In this document: piece after piece, positions 16,803-27,624 of the stretch
How the letters are laid out: each line of letters starts with the position of its first letter
Numbering within the stretch: position 1 is the stretch's first letter
Source: Lachnospiraceae bacterium JLR.KK008
Lineage (GTDB): Bacteria; Bacillota; Clostridia; Lachnospirales; Lachnospiraceae
NCBI GenBank assembly: GCA_037015955.1
Contig: CP143548.1
Coordinates: forward strand, 2,846,001 to 2,910,000
Reading direction: 5' to 3'
Length of the DNA: 64,000 nucleotides
Made by a program: the position numbers and the translations under genes
The notes under the pieces: generated by a model
The model's input: the letters and a program-made list of their open reading frames with translations, nothing else
Told to the model about the DNA's origin: nothing
The model's database searches: none

Positions 16803-17798
16803 CTATTTGTCGGTTTTCTTTCTCGCTGTCACGCACACCCATTCTCCCTGCGCAGTCACTTCCAGCAGTTCCAGCCCTGCCTCCTTCACCGCACGGACGA
16901 CAGTCTCCTCTTTATCATCGATGATCCCGGACGCAATATAAATACCACCCGGCGCCAGATGTTGTACAGCGACCGGTGTCAACGGCACGAGCACATCCGC
17001 AAGAATATTAGCCACTACAATCGTATAACAGCCATATCCGATCTTGTCACGCACTTCCTGCTGCGTGATCAGATTACCGATCGTCAGCTCAAAGCAATCC
17101 GGCGATATGCCGTTTGCCTCCATATTCTCTCTCACCGCATCAACCGCACAGGGATCAAGATCCGTGCCCTTTGCCTCTCTGATCCCATACAGCAGAGAGA
17201 CAATCGACAAAATGCCGCTTCCCGTCCCCACATCCAGAAGCCTCGTCTCCGGCGTAATATATTTGCGCAGCTGCCTGATGCACAGCTGCGTCGTCTCATG
17301 CATTCCCGTGCCAAAAGCAGTCCCGGGATCGATATGCAGTACTTTGCGCCCCTGTTCTCCCGGCGCCGCTTCTTCCCATGAGGGAATTACAAGCAGATCG
17401 TCTATATAGAACTGGTGAAAATACTGCTTCCAGTTATTGATCCAATCGATGTCTTCCGTTTCATCCACCGTGACCACACCTGTGCCTATCTCCATAAAAC
17501 CGCGCAGTGTTTCCAGCTCCTCCTCCACCTTACGCAATATGACATCTGTGTCGGTATCCTCTCCCTTGTATTTGACTTTACCGTCTCCCGACTCCTCCAC
17601 AAAAAAACTCAGCCAGGCAATGCCGTCATCTTCCGGGCCGTCCGGCAGGATGTCCACAAACATCTGCGCTTTCTCACTGTCCGTCAAAGGCACCTTATCT
17701 TCGATCTGCGCGCCTTCCAGACCGATGTCATAGAGCGCACTGATGATCATATCCTCAGCCTCCGTGACCGTCTCTATCTTAAATTTCTTCCACTTCAT
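16803..17798 (-). CDS. prmA: PrmA, ribosomal protein L11 methyltransferase
   Basis: 331 residues. PrmA trimethylates ribosomal protein L11. The N-terminal domain (KFKIETVTEAEDMIISALYD) binds L11; the class-I methyltransferase part has DPGTAFGTGMHETTQLC and LLDVGTGSGILSIVSL near residue 180, then NILADVLVPL. The start has GAGGTG at normal distance. It leads a four-gene minus-strand unit, prmA-rsmE-desulfurase-thiI, all acting on ribosomal or transfer RNA and protein. Confidence 0.95.
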   Translation of the reverse strand: MKWKKFKIETVTEAEDMIISALYDIGLEGAQIEDKVPLTDSEKAQMFVDILPDGPEDDGIAWLSFFVEESGDGKVKYKGEDTDTDVILRKVEEELETLRGFMEIGTGVVTVDETEDIDWINNWKQYFHQFYIDDLLVIPSWEEAAPGEQGRKVLHIDPGTAFGTGMHETTQLCIRQLRKYITPETRLLDVGTGSGILSIVSLLYGIREAKGTDLDPCAVDAVRENMEANGISPDCFELTIGNLITQQEVRDKIGYGCYTIVVANILADVLVPLTPVAVQHLAPGGIYIASGIIDDKEETVVRAVKEAGLELLEVTAQGEWVCVTARKKTDK

Positions 17799-17965
17799 CT
17801 TTCACACCTCGATATTTTCTGAATCCGGTAGGGACATTATAGCAAATGCACCTTCGATAATCAACCGCCTGTTTCCAGCCAAATCCGGCAAAATGCGACG
17901 ACGGACGAGTTCCCCCTGCCAGTCCTGCTACATATGATAACACAAACGCAGATGAGGATAGTTCT

Positions 17966-18904
17966 ATGTATTTTTGTTTTGGAATATTTCTGGTATTCTG
18001 TATCATCTTTTTTGTTCTTTGCCACTGGCGCAAAAAACATATCATTCAAAAGATCTGCTGTATGGATATATGTGAGAAAGTACACATTCTGGACGATGTG
18101 CTCCGTCCTTTCGGTTTTTCCTATTGCATGGGACCGGACATCATCACCTCACGCACAGATGCCTGGCAGCGTGAGTTCGGATATTGTGCTGCATTTGACA
18201 AGTCTGCGCCGTATTTTGGTATGGTATTCGACTGCGAACCTGTCTATTTTGATTACCAGGGCCAAACCTGGCTCATCGAATTCTGGAAAGGCCAGTACGG
18301 TATCAACACGGGAAGCGAGATTGGCATCTATCATGCGGATCACATCGTAAACCCGCAGCAGTACGACCGCACACTGTTTCACAGCATCTCCGACAGTCAG
18401 ATGATGAATCTCTCTATGGAGCTGTTTTATAAAGGCAAGGCCTTATTCTGCATCCGCAAGACACATTGGTGGCTGACCGGTTTCTGTGTCGGACATTTCT
18501 GCGAACCGGGCAATCTGACAATGAAAGTTTCCGTCACGTTCCCCAATGCTTATATGATGCAGGCCTTTGTGGACAGTCTTGTGCATACCGGCTATGGAGA
18601 CTGCGCAATATTTATCTGTGGTCTCACCGTCTCTTTCACCTTCGCAGTTCCCTGCACAAGGCAATGTCACTGCCGGCTGCTCTGCCGGCTGACACAGTGG
18701 AGAAACCGCTTTTTCTGCTGGCTGTACCGATTGATCACACGTCCTTTTGTCTGCACGCTTGACAGGCTGCTCTATCTGTATTTCTTCCTCCCTGCCTGCT
18801 TCCGCCGCATCATCCGCTGTCGCAGGCACAGAAAGCAGAAATGTCCGCATTGTTGTAAGAAGAAACAGATCGAAGTTTCCCATACGAGGAGAACACCGTC
18901 ATGA
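17966..18904 (+). CDS. DUF4474 membrane-anchored protein
   Basis: 312 residues. One N-terminal membrane segment (residues 1 to about 20, YFCFGIFLVFCIIFFVLC) precedes a DUF4474 domain with SRTDAWQREFGYCAAFD, FDCEPVYFDYQGQTWLIEFW and KGQYGINTGSEIGIY. The C-terminal third is rich in Cys, Arg and Trp and contains a second possible hydrophobic stretch, ending in a CPHCC-type cysteine cluster. The function of the family is unknown; the conserved Trp/Tyr/Gly core suggests a ligand or lipid-binding fold. The stop overlaps the start of the next gene by 4 bases, so the two products are made together. Confidence 0.82.
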   Translation: MYFCFGIFLVFCIIFFVLCHWRKKHIIQKICCMDICEKVHILDDVLRPFGFSYCMGPDIITSRTDAWQREFGYCAAFDKSAPYFGMVFDCEPVYFDYQGQTWLIEFWKGQYGINTGSEIGIYHADHIVNPQQYDRTLFHSISDSQMMNLSMELFYKGKALFCIRKTHWWLTGFCVGHFCEPGNLTMKVSVTFPNAYMMQAFVDSLVHTGYGDCAIFICGLTVSFTFAVPCTRQCHCRLLCRLTQWRNRFFCWLYRLITRPFVCTLDRLLYLYFFLPACFRRIIRCRRHRKQKCPHCCKKKQIEVSHTRRTPS

Positions 18905-19803
18905 CCATGACCTTTTCCCCTTTTACTGATGCCCGGATTTCCCGCGCATTCGACAATGCGCTGCGGCTGCCGCTGACACAGTGTTCCAAATACGTGCTTT
19001 TCAGCGACTGCCATCGGGGAACCGGCACAGCCAACGACAACTTTCTGAAGAACGAATATCTCTATCTGGCAGCCCTCAATTATTATTATCGCAGAGGATT
19101 TACCTATCTCGAACTGGGCGACGGCGACGAACTGTGGGAGAACCGCTCCATCCGCAAGATCAAGGAAGTCCACATGCAGGCTTTCGAAATACTGTCCCGC
19201 TATTATACCCATGGCCGGATGTATGCCATCTACGGAAACCACGACCATATCAAACATTTGTCCCGCTTCCGTCAGAAACATTTCCAGGCATTTTATTGTG
19301 ACCAGACATTACAGCAGCGTCCTCTCTTTCCCGGCATTGTCTTTTATCCCGGTATCATTTTGCAGGACGAAATGCACCAGAAAGATATTTTTCTCACACA
19401 CGGGCATCAGGCAGACGCTCTGAACAGCACGTTCTGGCCACTTTCCCGTTTTCTCGTGCGCTATGTATGGAGACCTCTGGAAAAGCTAGGCATTCCGGAT
19501 CCCACAAGCGCTGCCAAAAACAATACCAAAAAGAAAAAATCAGAGCAGCGTCTCATGAGATGGGCCATCTCCCGCAGCAATCTCCTGGTGACCGGTCACA
19601 CCCACCATCCGATGATCGGAACCCGCCAGTCTCCCTATTGTAATACCGGGAGCTGTGTCCATCCTTCCGGTATCACCTGTATTGAGATCGAGAGACGCTG
19701 CCTGACACTCGTGAAATGGAGCACACAGGCACGGACCGATCTCCTGCTGCAGGCGGCCCGCGAACCGCTGGGCGACACAGTGTGCATAAATGAATACACC
19801 TGA
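18901..19803 (+). CDS. Calcineurin-like metallophosphoesterase
   Basis: 300 residues. The five metal-binding blocks are present: FSDCHRGTG, ELGDGDELWE, YGNHDHI, FLTHGHQAD and VTGHTHHP. The layout recalls UDP-2,3-diacylglucosamine hydrolase-like and YbbF-type phosphoesterases; no lipid A pathway is expected in this organism, so another phosphoester substrate is likely. The start codon overlaps the DUF4474 stop (ATGA), which argues for joint function, perhaps at the membrane. The unit ends at the hairpin 19845-19890. Confidence 0.87.
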   Translation: MTMTFSPFTDARISRAFDNALRLPLTQCSKYVLFSDCHRGTGTANDNFLKNEYLYLAALNYYYRRGFTYLELGDGDELWENRSIRKIKEVHMQAFEILSRYYTHGRMYAIYGNHDHIKHLSRFRQKHFQAFYCDQTLQQRPLFPGIVFYPGIILQDEMHQKDIFLTHGHQADALNSTFWPLSRFLVRYVWRPLEKLGIPDPTSAAKNNTKKKKSEQRLMRWAISRSNLLVTGHTHHPMIGTRQSPYCNTGSCVHPSGITCIEIERRCLTLVKWSTQARTDLLLQAAREPLGDTVCINEYT

Positions 19804-19844
19804 AAGTCTACAGGAAACCCCGGGAGACTCTCCGTATCATCATG

Positions 19845-19890
19845 AAAAATATCAGACAGGACCGCTTCCACAGCCCTGCCTGATATTTTT
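19845..19890. terminator. Bidirectional terminator between convergent genes
   Basis: A 16-bp stem with one mismatch: AAAAATATCAGACAGG against CCTGCCTGATATTTTT, so that each strand ends in T. It serves the phosphoesterase gene (plus) and the unknown gene at 19898 (minus). Confidence 0.88.
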
Positions 19891-19897
19891 ATGTATC

Positions 19898-20497
19898 TTA
19901 TTTCTTCAACGGCTTTTTCATCTTTCCGCTCGCGGTCACTCCGTTCGCACTGTTGACCTCATCCATCCACTGCTCTTTCCACTGAAGGAAAGCCTTCGCC
20001 TCTTCTGCCTGCACGATATTAAGCGGATGGTATCTGTCGTCATTGAGATTTTCCTCAAACACGGTGAGCGAGAGGATCTCATTGCAGTTTCTGTCATAGA
20101 GTTCCACCCAGCAGTTTCCCTTTTTGGAATTCACGATCCCGACATCCTTTTTTTCAATACAATAGGGACTGGAATAGCTGATGTCTCCCCCTTCACAGGA
20201 CAGCGGAATCACCCACAGTCTGTCTGCATTGAACGCCAGTCCATAGTACCAATACTGCGTTGTCCTCCGTTTCCCCTGATACGTAGTCCATTCCCAGCAT
20301 CCGTAGGCCCGCGTGTAGCTCCCGATTTCCGGCACTGCCCTCTCCAGAATGCCCCACAATGCCGCGCGGTCCTCACCGGTCTGCGCCTTACCACGGTTGA
20401 CCTTATCACGGATCAGTACATAGATTGTCGCCACAACAAACACGATAATCGTTCCGATAACCGCCTGTTTCGTTGTCACCCCTCCTGATAACAGCAT
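19898..20497 (-). CDS. Membrane-anchored protein of unknown function
   Basis: 199 residues. A single N-terminal membrane segment (AVIGTIIVFVVATIYVLI, about residues 12-29) is followed by a cytoplasmic or external domain rich in Trp and Tyr (GCWEWTTYQGKRRTTQYWYYG). The last third is acidic and helical, ending in a Lys-rich tail. I do not recognise the family. AAGGAGG precedes the ATG, and the gene starts 16 bases after the stop of the gene at 20514, so the two form an operon. Confidence 0.7.
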   Translation of the reverse strand: MLLSGGVTTKQAVIGTIIVFVVATIYVLIRDKVNRGKAQTGEDRAALWGILERAVPEIGSYTRAYGCWEWTTYQGKRRTTQYWYYGLAFNADRLWVIPLSCEGGDISYSSPYCIEKKDVGIVNSKKGNCWVELYDRNCNEILSLTVFEENLNDDRYHPLNIVQAEEAKAFLQWKEQWMDEVNSANGVTASGKMKKPLKK

Positions 20498-20513
20498 GTT
20501 CTCCGCCTCCTTT

Positions 20514-20951
20514 TTAATAACTCATATATGCTCTGTTAAACTCTTTTTTCGCATTTGTCACGTAAGTGACGTCAAACACCTTCCGGTCCGTATCCATCAA
20601 TATCCTGCGGAAAAATCCTCCATAGGTAAAGTCACGCCATCTGGCACTGCCAAGCTCTGACCACAGATATGTTCGTTTACGATAGACGATTCCATATTCA
20701 TAAAAAGCAAGATATTCCCTCAGATGGATCAGGGGAAACAAGCCAAAGGCAATGGTGAGTATCAGATTGACAAAGATCGTACTCATCTCAGGCGGCACCT
20801 CATTCCAGCGCCGGATGGCCGCAATCCCTCCGAAATTCATAATATCCAGCGCAATACAAAACGCCATCCGCCACATCGCCTGAAACGCGATTTTGCCCAT
20901 ATCCGCGGGACACTCCGCCAGCTTTTGTCCGAGCCCCTCTTCCGTCTCCAT
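20514..20951 (-). CDS. Two-helix membrane protein of unknown function
   Basis: 145 residues from METEEGLGQ; GGGGG lies 9 bases upstream. The longer frame to 21014 lacks a ribosome site. Two membrane helices (about residues 29-47 and 62-82) are followed by a soluble part FYEYGIVYRKRTYLWSELGS that resembles a small PH-like strand pattern seen in bacterial membrane proteins. No family could be named. It is paired with the gene at 19898. Confidence 0.65.
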   Translation of the reverse strand: METEEGLGQKLAECPADMGKIAFQAMWRMAFCIALDIMNFGGIAAIRRWNEVPPEMSTIFVNLILTIAFGLFPLIHLREYLAFYEYGIVYRKRTYLWSELGSARWRDFTYGGFFRRILMDTDRKVFDVTYVTNAKKEFNRAYMSY

Positions 20952-21132
20952 AACATTTCGCCCCCTTTGCTGATTGATCAAAGTTATTATAATCCGTTTT
21001 GGGCATGAATACAATTCCCAATCATCATTCTTTGCTGCCTTCCTGATCGGGCGGTATAGCGTTTTTCTCTTCCGCCCGCCGCGCGGGGCGCACGCCGCCT
21101 TGCGGCTCCTTCCTCTGTGCGCCCCTGCGCAT

Positions 21133-21164
21133 AAAAGCGGAACGACCCTCTCTGATCGTTCCGC
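21133..21164 (-). terminator. Terminator of the hrcA-grpE-dnaK-dnaJ operon
   Basis: Perfect 9-bp stem GCGGAACGA/TCGTTCCGC with a 10-base loop and TTTT after it on the minus strand, 50 bases beyond dnaJ. The remainder of the gap 20952-21215 is GC-rich and holds no gene I can support. Confidence 0.85.
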
Positions 21165-21215
21165 CTGTCTCGTTATTTTCAGCCTTTTTCTTCCCGGCTC
21201 ATTTTCTTCAATTTT

Positions 21216-22391
21216 TTATTTCCAGAATCCTTTTTTCTTTTTTTCTTTTGGTTCCGGTCCTGCTGACTTTCCGGACTCAGCCTTTTTCGCTGCATTCAGG
21301 GAATCGCCCGTCGCCTCGTCAAACTTACGCAGCAGTTCTTTCGCTTCGTGCGAAAGTTTATCCGGCACCTGTACGACCAGCGTCACATAATGGTCGCCCC
21401 GCACATCTTTGTTGCGCAGGGACGGCACCCCTTTGCCTTTTAATCTGACACGAGTGTCAGTCTGTGTTCCGGCCTTTACCTCATAGATGACTTTTCCATC
21501 CACGGTATCAATGACGATCTCGCCGCCCAGCGCCGCCACCGCGAAGGACATGGATACGGTAGAGTAAATATTGTAATCCTGCCTCTGGAAGATCGGATGA
21601 CGCTGCACCATAACTTCCACGAGAAGGTCTCCCCGCGGTCCGCCGTTCGTGCCCGGTTCGCCCTTGTCACGGATACGCACGCTCTGTCCATTGTCGATGC
21701 CCGCCGGAATCGTAACCTGTATCTTTTTACGATTGGCAATATAGCCGCTGCCATGGCAGCCCGTACATTTATCCTTGATCACCTTACCACTGCCGCCGCA
21801 TTCCGGGCAAGTCTGTACATTCCTTACGGTCCCGAAGAAAGACTGCTGGGTAAAGACGACCTGACCCTTGCCGCCGCATTTGGAACAGGTCTCCGCGTTG
21901 GTACCCGGTTTTGCGCCGCTGCCATGGCAGGTCGGACATTCGTCTTTCAGCGTCAGCTCGATTTCTTTCTCCACACCAAATACGGCTTCCTCAAACGTAA
22001 TGTGTACGCTCGTGCGTATGTTGGCGCCCTTCATAGGGCCACTGCTGCCTCTTCCGCTCCTTCTGCTGCCGCCAAACAAATCGCCAAAAATATCACCGAA
22101 AATATCACCGAAATCAGCGCCGCTGAAATCAAATCCGCCAAATCCACCGGCTCCACCCCCGTCAAAGGCCGCATGACCAAACTGGTCATACTGACGTCTC
22201 TTTTCCGGATCACTCAAAATCGCATAGGCTTCTGACGCTTCCTTAAATTTCTGTTCCGCCTCTTTATCTCCCGGATTCGTATCAGGATGATATTTTTTGG
22301 CAAGCGTTCTGTATGCTTTCTTTATCGCAGCATCATCCGCATCTTTTTTGACTCCCAGGACTTCATAATAATCGCGTTTCTGTTCTGCCAT
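21216..22391 (-). CDS. dnaJ: DnaJ chaperone (Hsp40)
   Basis: 391 residues. The J domain has [14 protein letters not shown] and the HPD tripeptide (YHPDTNPGD); a Gly/Phe-rich linker follows, then a zinc-binding domain with four CxxCxGxG-type repeats ([40 protein letters not shown]) and the C-terminal substrate domain. It stimulates DnaK ATPase and presents clients. The C-terminal tail is Lys/Glu-rich. Last gene of the heat-shock operon, 70 bases after dnaK. Confidence 0.98.
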   Translation of the reverse strand: MAEQKRDYYEVLGVKKDADDAAIKKAYRTLAKKYHPDTNPGDKEAEQKFKEASEAYAILSDPEKRRQYDQFGHAAFDGGGAGGFGGFDFSGADFGDIFGDIFGDLFGGSRRSGRGSSGPMKGANIRTSVHITFEEAVFGVEKEIELTLKDECPTCHGSGAKPGTNAETCSKCGGKGQVVFTQQSFFGTVRNVQTCPECGGSGKVIKDKCTGCHGSGYIANRKKIQVTIPAGIDNGQSVRIRDKGEPGTNGGPRGDLLVEVMVQRHPIFQRQDYNIYSTVSMSFAVAALGGEIVIDTVDGKVIYEVKAGTQTDTRVRLKGKGVPSLRNKDVRGDHYVTLVVQVPDKLSHEAKELLRKFDEATGDSLNAAKKAESGKSAGPEPKEKKKKGFWK

Positions 22392-22461
22392 AACAATCTA
22401 CCTTTCAGCACGGCGCAAGGGGCATAAGGAAATCTATGCCCCGTCTGCGCAGCTCCCTGCC

Positions 22462-24339
<1,878 letters not shown>

Positions 24340-24382
24340 CTATATTACTATTAGATTTACAGATTTATTCAGAATATTCAGA

Positions 24383-25000
24383 TCACTGCACAACTGCCAC
24401 CATGCTGTGTCTGACTACGCTATCACGATACATATATCCCTTTTGCAGCTCCTGCGCAATGATTCCTGTCTCATACTCATCGCTCTCCACCTGCATGACC
24501 GCATTATGAAATTCGGGATCAAACTCTGTGCCTATGGTCTCGATCGGCTTCACCCCGATTCCTTCCAACTCTGTCATCAGCTGTTTGTAGATCATCTGCA
24601 TCCCTTCCATAAAGCTGTCCGTCTCGCCGCCGTCGCCGGCCGCCTGCAGTCCCCGCTCGAAATTATCCACGACCGGAAGGATTTTTTCTATGACACTTTT
24701 GGCTCCCGCCTCAAACATCTGTGCCTTTTCCTTATCCGTGCGCTTACGGAAATTTTCGAATTCCGCCATCTGTCTCTTTACACGGTCCTCCAGCTCTGCG
24801 ATCTTTTCTTTCGATTTATCTTTCTTCTCGGCCTTAGCCTTTTTCCTGGCTGCCTTCGCTTCTTCTTTGGTCAGCTCCCGTTCCTCTGCCGGCTCTTCGT
24901 TTACTGCCTCAGAAGGTGTCTCATCTTCCGCCTGACCGGCGTTGCCATCCATATTCTGATCCTGATTCCATTCCTGTTCCAGTACCTTTTCTTCTGCCAC
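24383..25000 (-). CDS. grpE: GrpE nucleotide exchange factor
   Basis: 205 residues if the GTG at 24998-25000 is used; AGGAAGGAAG lies directly before it at good spacing. The longer ATG frame (to 25063) overlaps hrcA and adds an unlikely Lys-rich stretch. An acidic, Glu-rich N-terminal part leads to a long coiled coil (KEKIAELEDRVKRQMAEFEN) and the core FRKRTDKEKAQMFEAG, then the beta-wing with GYMYRDSVVRHSMVAV at the end. It releases ADP from DnaK. Second gene of the operon. Confidence 0.94.
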   Translation of the reverse strand: MAEEKVLEQEWNQDQNMDGNAGQAEDETPSEAVNEEPAEERELTKEEAKAARKKAKAEKKDKSKEKIAELEDRVKRQMAEFENFRKRTDKEKAQMFEAGAKSVIEKILPVVDNFERGLQAAGDGGETDSFMEGMQMIYKQLMTELEGIGVKPIETIGTEFDPEFHNAVMQVESDEYETGIIAQELQKGYMYRDSVVRHSMVAVVQ

Positions 25001-25040
25001 GTCTCTTCTTCCTTCCTGCCAATCTGCTTTTTTATTACTC

Positions 25041-26078
25041 TTATTTCTTTTTGTATAAAGCATCCAACTGATGCGTCAGTGTTTTCAGCGTATCGATTAC
25101 CTTGTCATAGTCCATCCGGGTAGGTCCGATAATACCGATCGTTCCCCGCATCCCTTCTTCCAGTTCATACGTTGCAGTAACGATACTGCAGTCTTTCATC
25201 GTCTTGATCGGAGTCTCTTCTCCGATATAAACCTGAATGCCCGTATTATTTTCATCTGACAATGTTTCCTGCACAAGTTCCGTCAGCATCCGTTTCTCTT
25301 CAAATGTACTGACAAGCTCGCTCGCTTTTTGGTTGTCTGCCAGCTCCGGATAACGGAAAATATTGTTGGTACCGCTTGTATAGATCTCCAGATCCTCATC
25401 TGCCTTGATCGCATCTGCCACCGCGTCGATAACCTCACTCACAATATCACTGTGAATGCCTGCCTGTCGCTTCATCGTGGAGATCATCGCCAGATTAATC
25501 TCCTCCACCGACAGCCCGTTTAAGTGCGTATTCAGCAGGATGTTCAGTTTTAAAAGCGTCTCGTCGTCCAGCTCCTCTTCCATCTGGAGCATGTTGTTCT
25601 TGATCACATTGCCTTCTACTACAATGACTGCCAGGAGCTGTCTGGCATCCACCTTGGAGAGCTGGATAAATTTCAGTTTGTTTTTTTTCACCTGGGGTGT
25701 GGAGATCATCGTGGCATAATTTGTGTTGGCTGCCAGCACTTTCGCCACCTGCTTCAGCAGTTGATCCATCTTCTCCTCTTTCTGAAGAAGCATATCTTTG
25801 ATCTCTTCTACCTCTTTTTCTTTTTCCAGCATCATATTGTCTACATAAAGACGATACCCTTTGTCAGACGGGATTCTGCCTGCCGACGTATGTGGCTGCA
25901 AAATATATCCCAACTCTTCCAGATCTGCCATCTCATTGCGGATTGTCGCAGAACTCAAATGCAAATCCGTATATTTTGAGATCGTTCTGCTTCCCACCGG
26001 TTCGCCCGTCTCCAGATAGTTACGGATGATGGCCTGCAATATTTTCATTTTTCTTTCGTCCAACTGCACTTCCATCAC
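25041..26078 (-). CDS. hrcA: HrcA heat-shock repressor
   Basis: 345 residues. A winged helix-turn-helix is at the N-terminus (LDERKMKILQAIIRNYLETG, TISKYTDLHLSSATIRNEMA), followed by the GAF-like regulatory domain and the C-terminal MRGTIGIIGPTRMDY block. HrcA binds CIRCE elements and is held active by GroEL. A perfect CIRCE lies 16 bases upstream of its ATG, so it represses its own operon. Two adjacent ATG codons are possible starts. Confidence 0.97.
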   Translation of the reverse strand: MMEVQLDERKMKILQAIIRNYLETGEPVGSRTISKYTDLHLSSATIRNEMADLEELGYILQPHTSAGRIPSDKGYRLYVDNMMLEKEKEVEEIKDMLLQKEEKMDQLLKQVAKVLAANTNYATMISTPQVKKNKLKFIQLSKVDARQLLAVIVVEGNVIKNNMLQMEEELDDETLLKLNILLNTHLNGLSVEEINLAMISTMKRQAGIHSDIVSEVIDAVADAIKADEDLEIYTSGTNNIFRYPELADNQKASELVSTFEEKRMLTELVQETLSDENNTGIQVYIGEETPIKTMKDCSIVTATYELEEGMRGTIGIIGPTRMDYDKVIDTLKTLTHQLDALYKKK

Positions 26079-26093
26079 CCCTTCGCTTCGTTA

Positions 26094-26120
26094 TTAGCAC
26101 TCGTCTTTTATGAGTGCTAA
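26094..26120. promoter_or_regulatory. CIRCE operator
   Basis: Perfect element: TTAGCACTC (26094-26102), 9-base spacer, GAGTGCTAA (26112-26120). It lies between the hrcA promoter and start codon and is the binding site of HrcA. Confidence 0.98.
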
Positions 26121-26134
26121 TATCTTCTTTACCT

Positions 26135-26163
26135 AAAATATCACTTCCCTTATTTATTGTCAA
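26135..26163 (-). promoter_or_regulatory. Sigma-A promoter of hrcA-grpE-dnaK-dnaJ
   Basis: Minus strand TTGACA (26158-26163), 17-base spacer, TATTTT (26135-26140). The start site would fall near 26128, just before the CIRCE, so the operator lies in the early transcribed region. Confidence 0.75.
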
Positions 26164-26314
26164 TTCTTTTTCAAAAATAAATTATAAAAATATTCTAAAG
26201 ATTTTCGTTTTTTTGATTGCTAATTTCCGGTAAACACACTATACTGGAGGCTGTGGCATTTTTCGCCTTTTATCAACATAATTGTTATTGATATAAGTTT
26301 TCAGGAATCGGGCT

Positions 26315-27541
26315 ATGGCAGAAGAAAAAAAGAAGAAAAAAAAGAAACACCGGAAGAAAGAACAAACTACTTCCGCACACGGAAAACATGATAACAGGAA
26401 ACATTATAATAAGAAAAGAAGAGCGCGCAGAAAATCGAGAAAGAAAAAGCGGTCCGTCCGGAAAAAAATACTGATTATGATACTCATCCTGTTTTTACTT
26501 GGCCTGGCTGCCTTTCTATTGTGGTATTTCAGTTTTGACCGGCTGAATTTAGAAGAGTATGTAAACGTATCCTACTCCGGTTATGATACGGAGGGAACGG
26601 CCAGCCTGTCATTGCAGAAAACAGAGGAAGAAATCCCTTTTCTCAATGAAGTGGAAGTAAAGCTCCTGTCCGAAAACGGCAGCCTGCAAAACGGCGACTC
26701 TCTCGAAATCCATTTTATCTATAATGAAGAGGCGGCAAAAGAGCAAAAGCTGCGGATTGAGGCTGACAGTTGTCAGATTGAGGTTGCCGGACTGCCGGAA
26801 GGAACACTCTTATCAACCGAAGACCTGTTTCAAGATGTTCAGATCCGTTATGAAGGCATTGCTCCCGAATTGACGGCGATCGTTGTCAACGAGAGTACGG
26901 ATCCCTTCCTGCAGACTGTCTCCTATGAGATACTGGAAGAAAAAGCATTTTATGATGTGGGTGATACGCTTTGGCTCAGAGCTGATTTTTCTGAGGAAGA
27001 AGCCATCCGCAACGAATACATCGTGGAAATCCCGGAAGGGGGCTGTCAGAAAGAATATACGGTCGAAAATACAGACCACTATATCCGAGACAGCGCTGAT
27101 GTTTCGGACGAACTGATCGACACTTTGAATGAGACGGCAGTCTCTCTGTTTGGGGATGCCACGGAATACGGCCTGCGCATTTTCAGCGAGGCAAACCTGA
27201 TGCCCATATGGGTAAACGGCAAAACAACCTTCCGCTGGAGCAATCCCCGGCTGATCTCCGCCTATTTGAACGTGCTGAAACCGGAATATTTTGAGTCAGC
27301 TTCCCACAATAATGACATCAAGCTCGTCTACCAGGTCACTTTGTCACAGGCAGACGGCGTCGCCTGCAGTACACTGGTCGTCGTGCAGTTCAGCGACCTG
27401 ATCCAAAAAACAGACGGTACTTTTGATCTGTCGCTGGATTCCGGACGAATCATTGCCGCTTCTTACCGTAATTCTCATATCAAAGACCTGGTGACAGATT
27501 CGTATAACAACGCATATGAAGCGGAAAAACTGGAATTGTAA
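26315..27541 (+). CDS. Membrane-anchored extracellular protein with a Lys-rich cytoplasmic head
   Basis: 408 residues, family not recognised. Residues 1-50 are almost all Lys, Arg, His and Glu, then a single membrane helix ILIMILILFLLGLAAFLLWY (about 52-71) and an external domain of about 335 residues with beta-rich, acidic character, resembling repeated Ig-like folds. Positive residues before the helix place the N-terminus inside. The first seven codons after MAEE are Lys, giving an A-rich start. No operon partner; it diverges from hrcA with 236 bases between, and ends at a strong terminator. Confidence 0.75.
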   Translation: MAEEKKKKKKKHRKKEQTTSAHGKHDNRKHYNKKRRARRKSRKKKRSVRKKILIMILILFLLGLAAFLLWYFSFDRLNLEEYVNVSYSGYDTEGTASLSLQKTEEEIPFLNEVEVKLLSENGSLQNGDSLEIHFIYNEEAAKEQKLRIEADSCQIEVAGLPEGTLLSTEDLFQDVQIRYEGIAPELTAIVVNESTDPFLQTVSYEILEEKAFYDVGDTLWLRADFSEEEAIRNEYIVEIPEGGCQKEYTVENTDHYIRDSADVSDELIDTLNETAVSLFGDATEYGLRIFSEANLMPIWVNGKTTFRWSNPRLISAYLNVLKPEYFESASHNNDIKLVYQVTLSQADGVACSTLVVVQFSDLIQKTDGTFDLSLDSGRIIAASYRNSHIKDLVTDSYNNAYEAEKLEL

Positions 27542-27556
27542 AATCCTGTACGATAA

Positions 27557-27592
27557 AAAATCCCGCAGAGAATCATTTCCCTGCGGGATTTC
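27557..27592. terminator. Bidirectional terminator
   Basis: Stem AATCCCGCAG/CTGCGGGATT with a 12-base loop and A/T runs on both sides. It lies between the convergent genes ending at 27541 and 27625. Confidence 0.88.
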
Positions 27593-27624
27593 TTTGGCTT
27601 GTAACACTTCCGCTGCGTATCCTT

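Noticed and set aside
14810..16924. A 704-codon open frame on the plus strand
   Set aside because: It lies opposite the desulfurase and rsmE genes, has no ribosome site, and its product is rich in His, Arg and Cys as expected of a frame antisense to GC-biased coding DNA.
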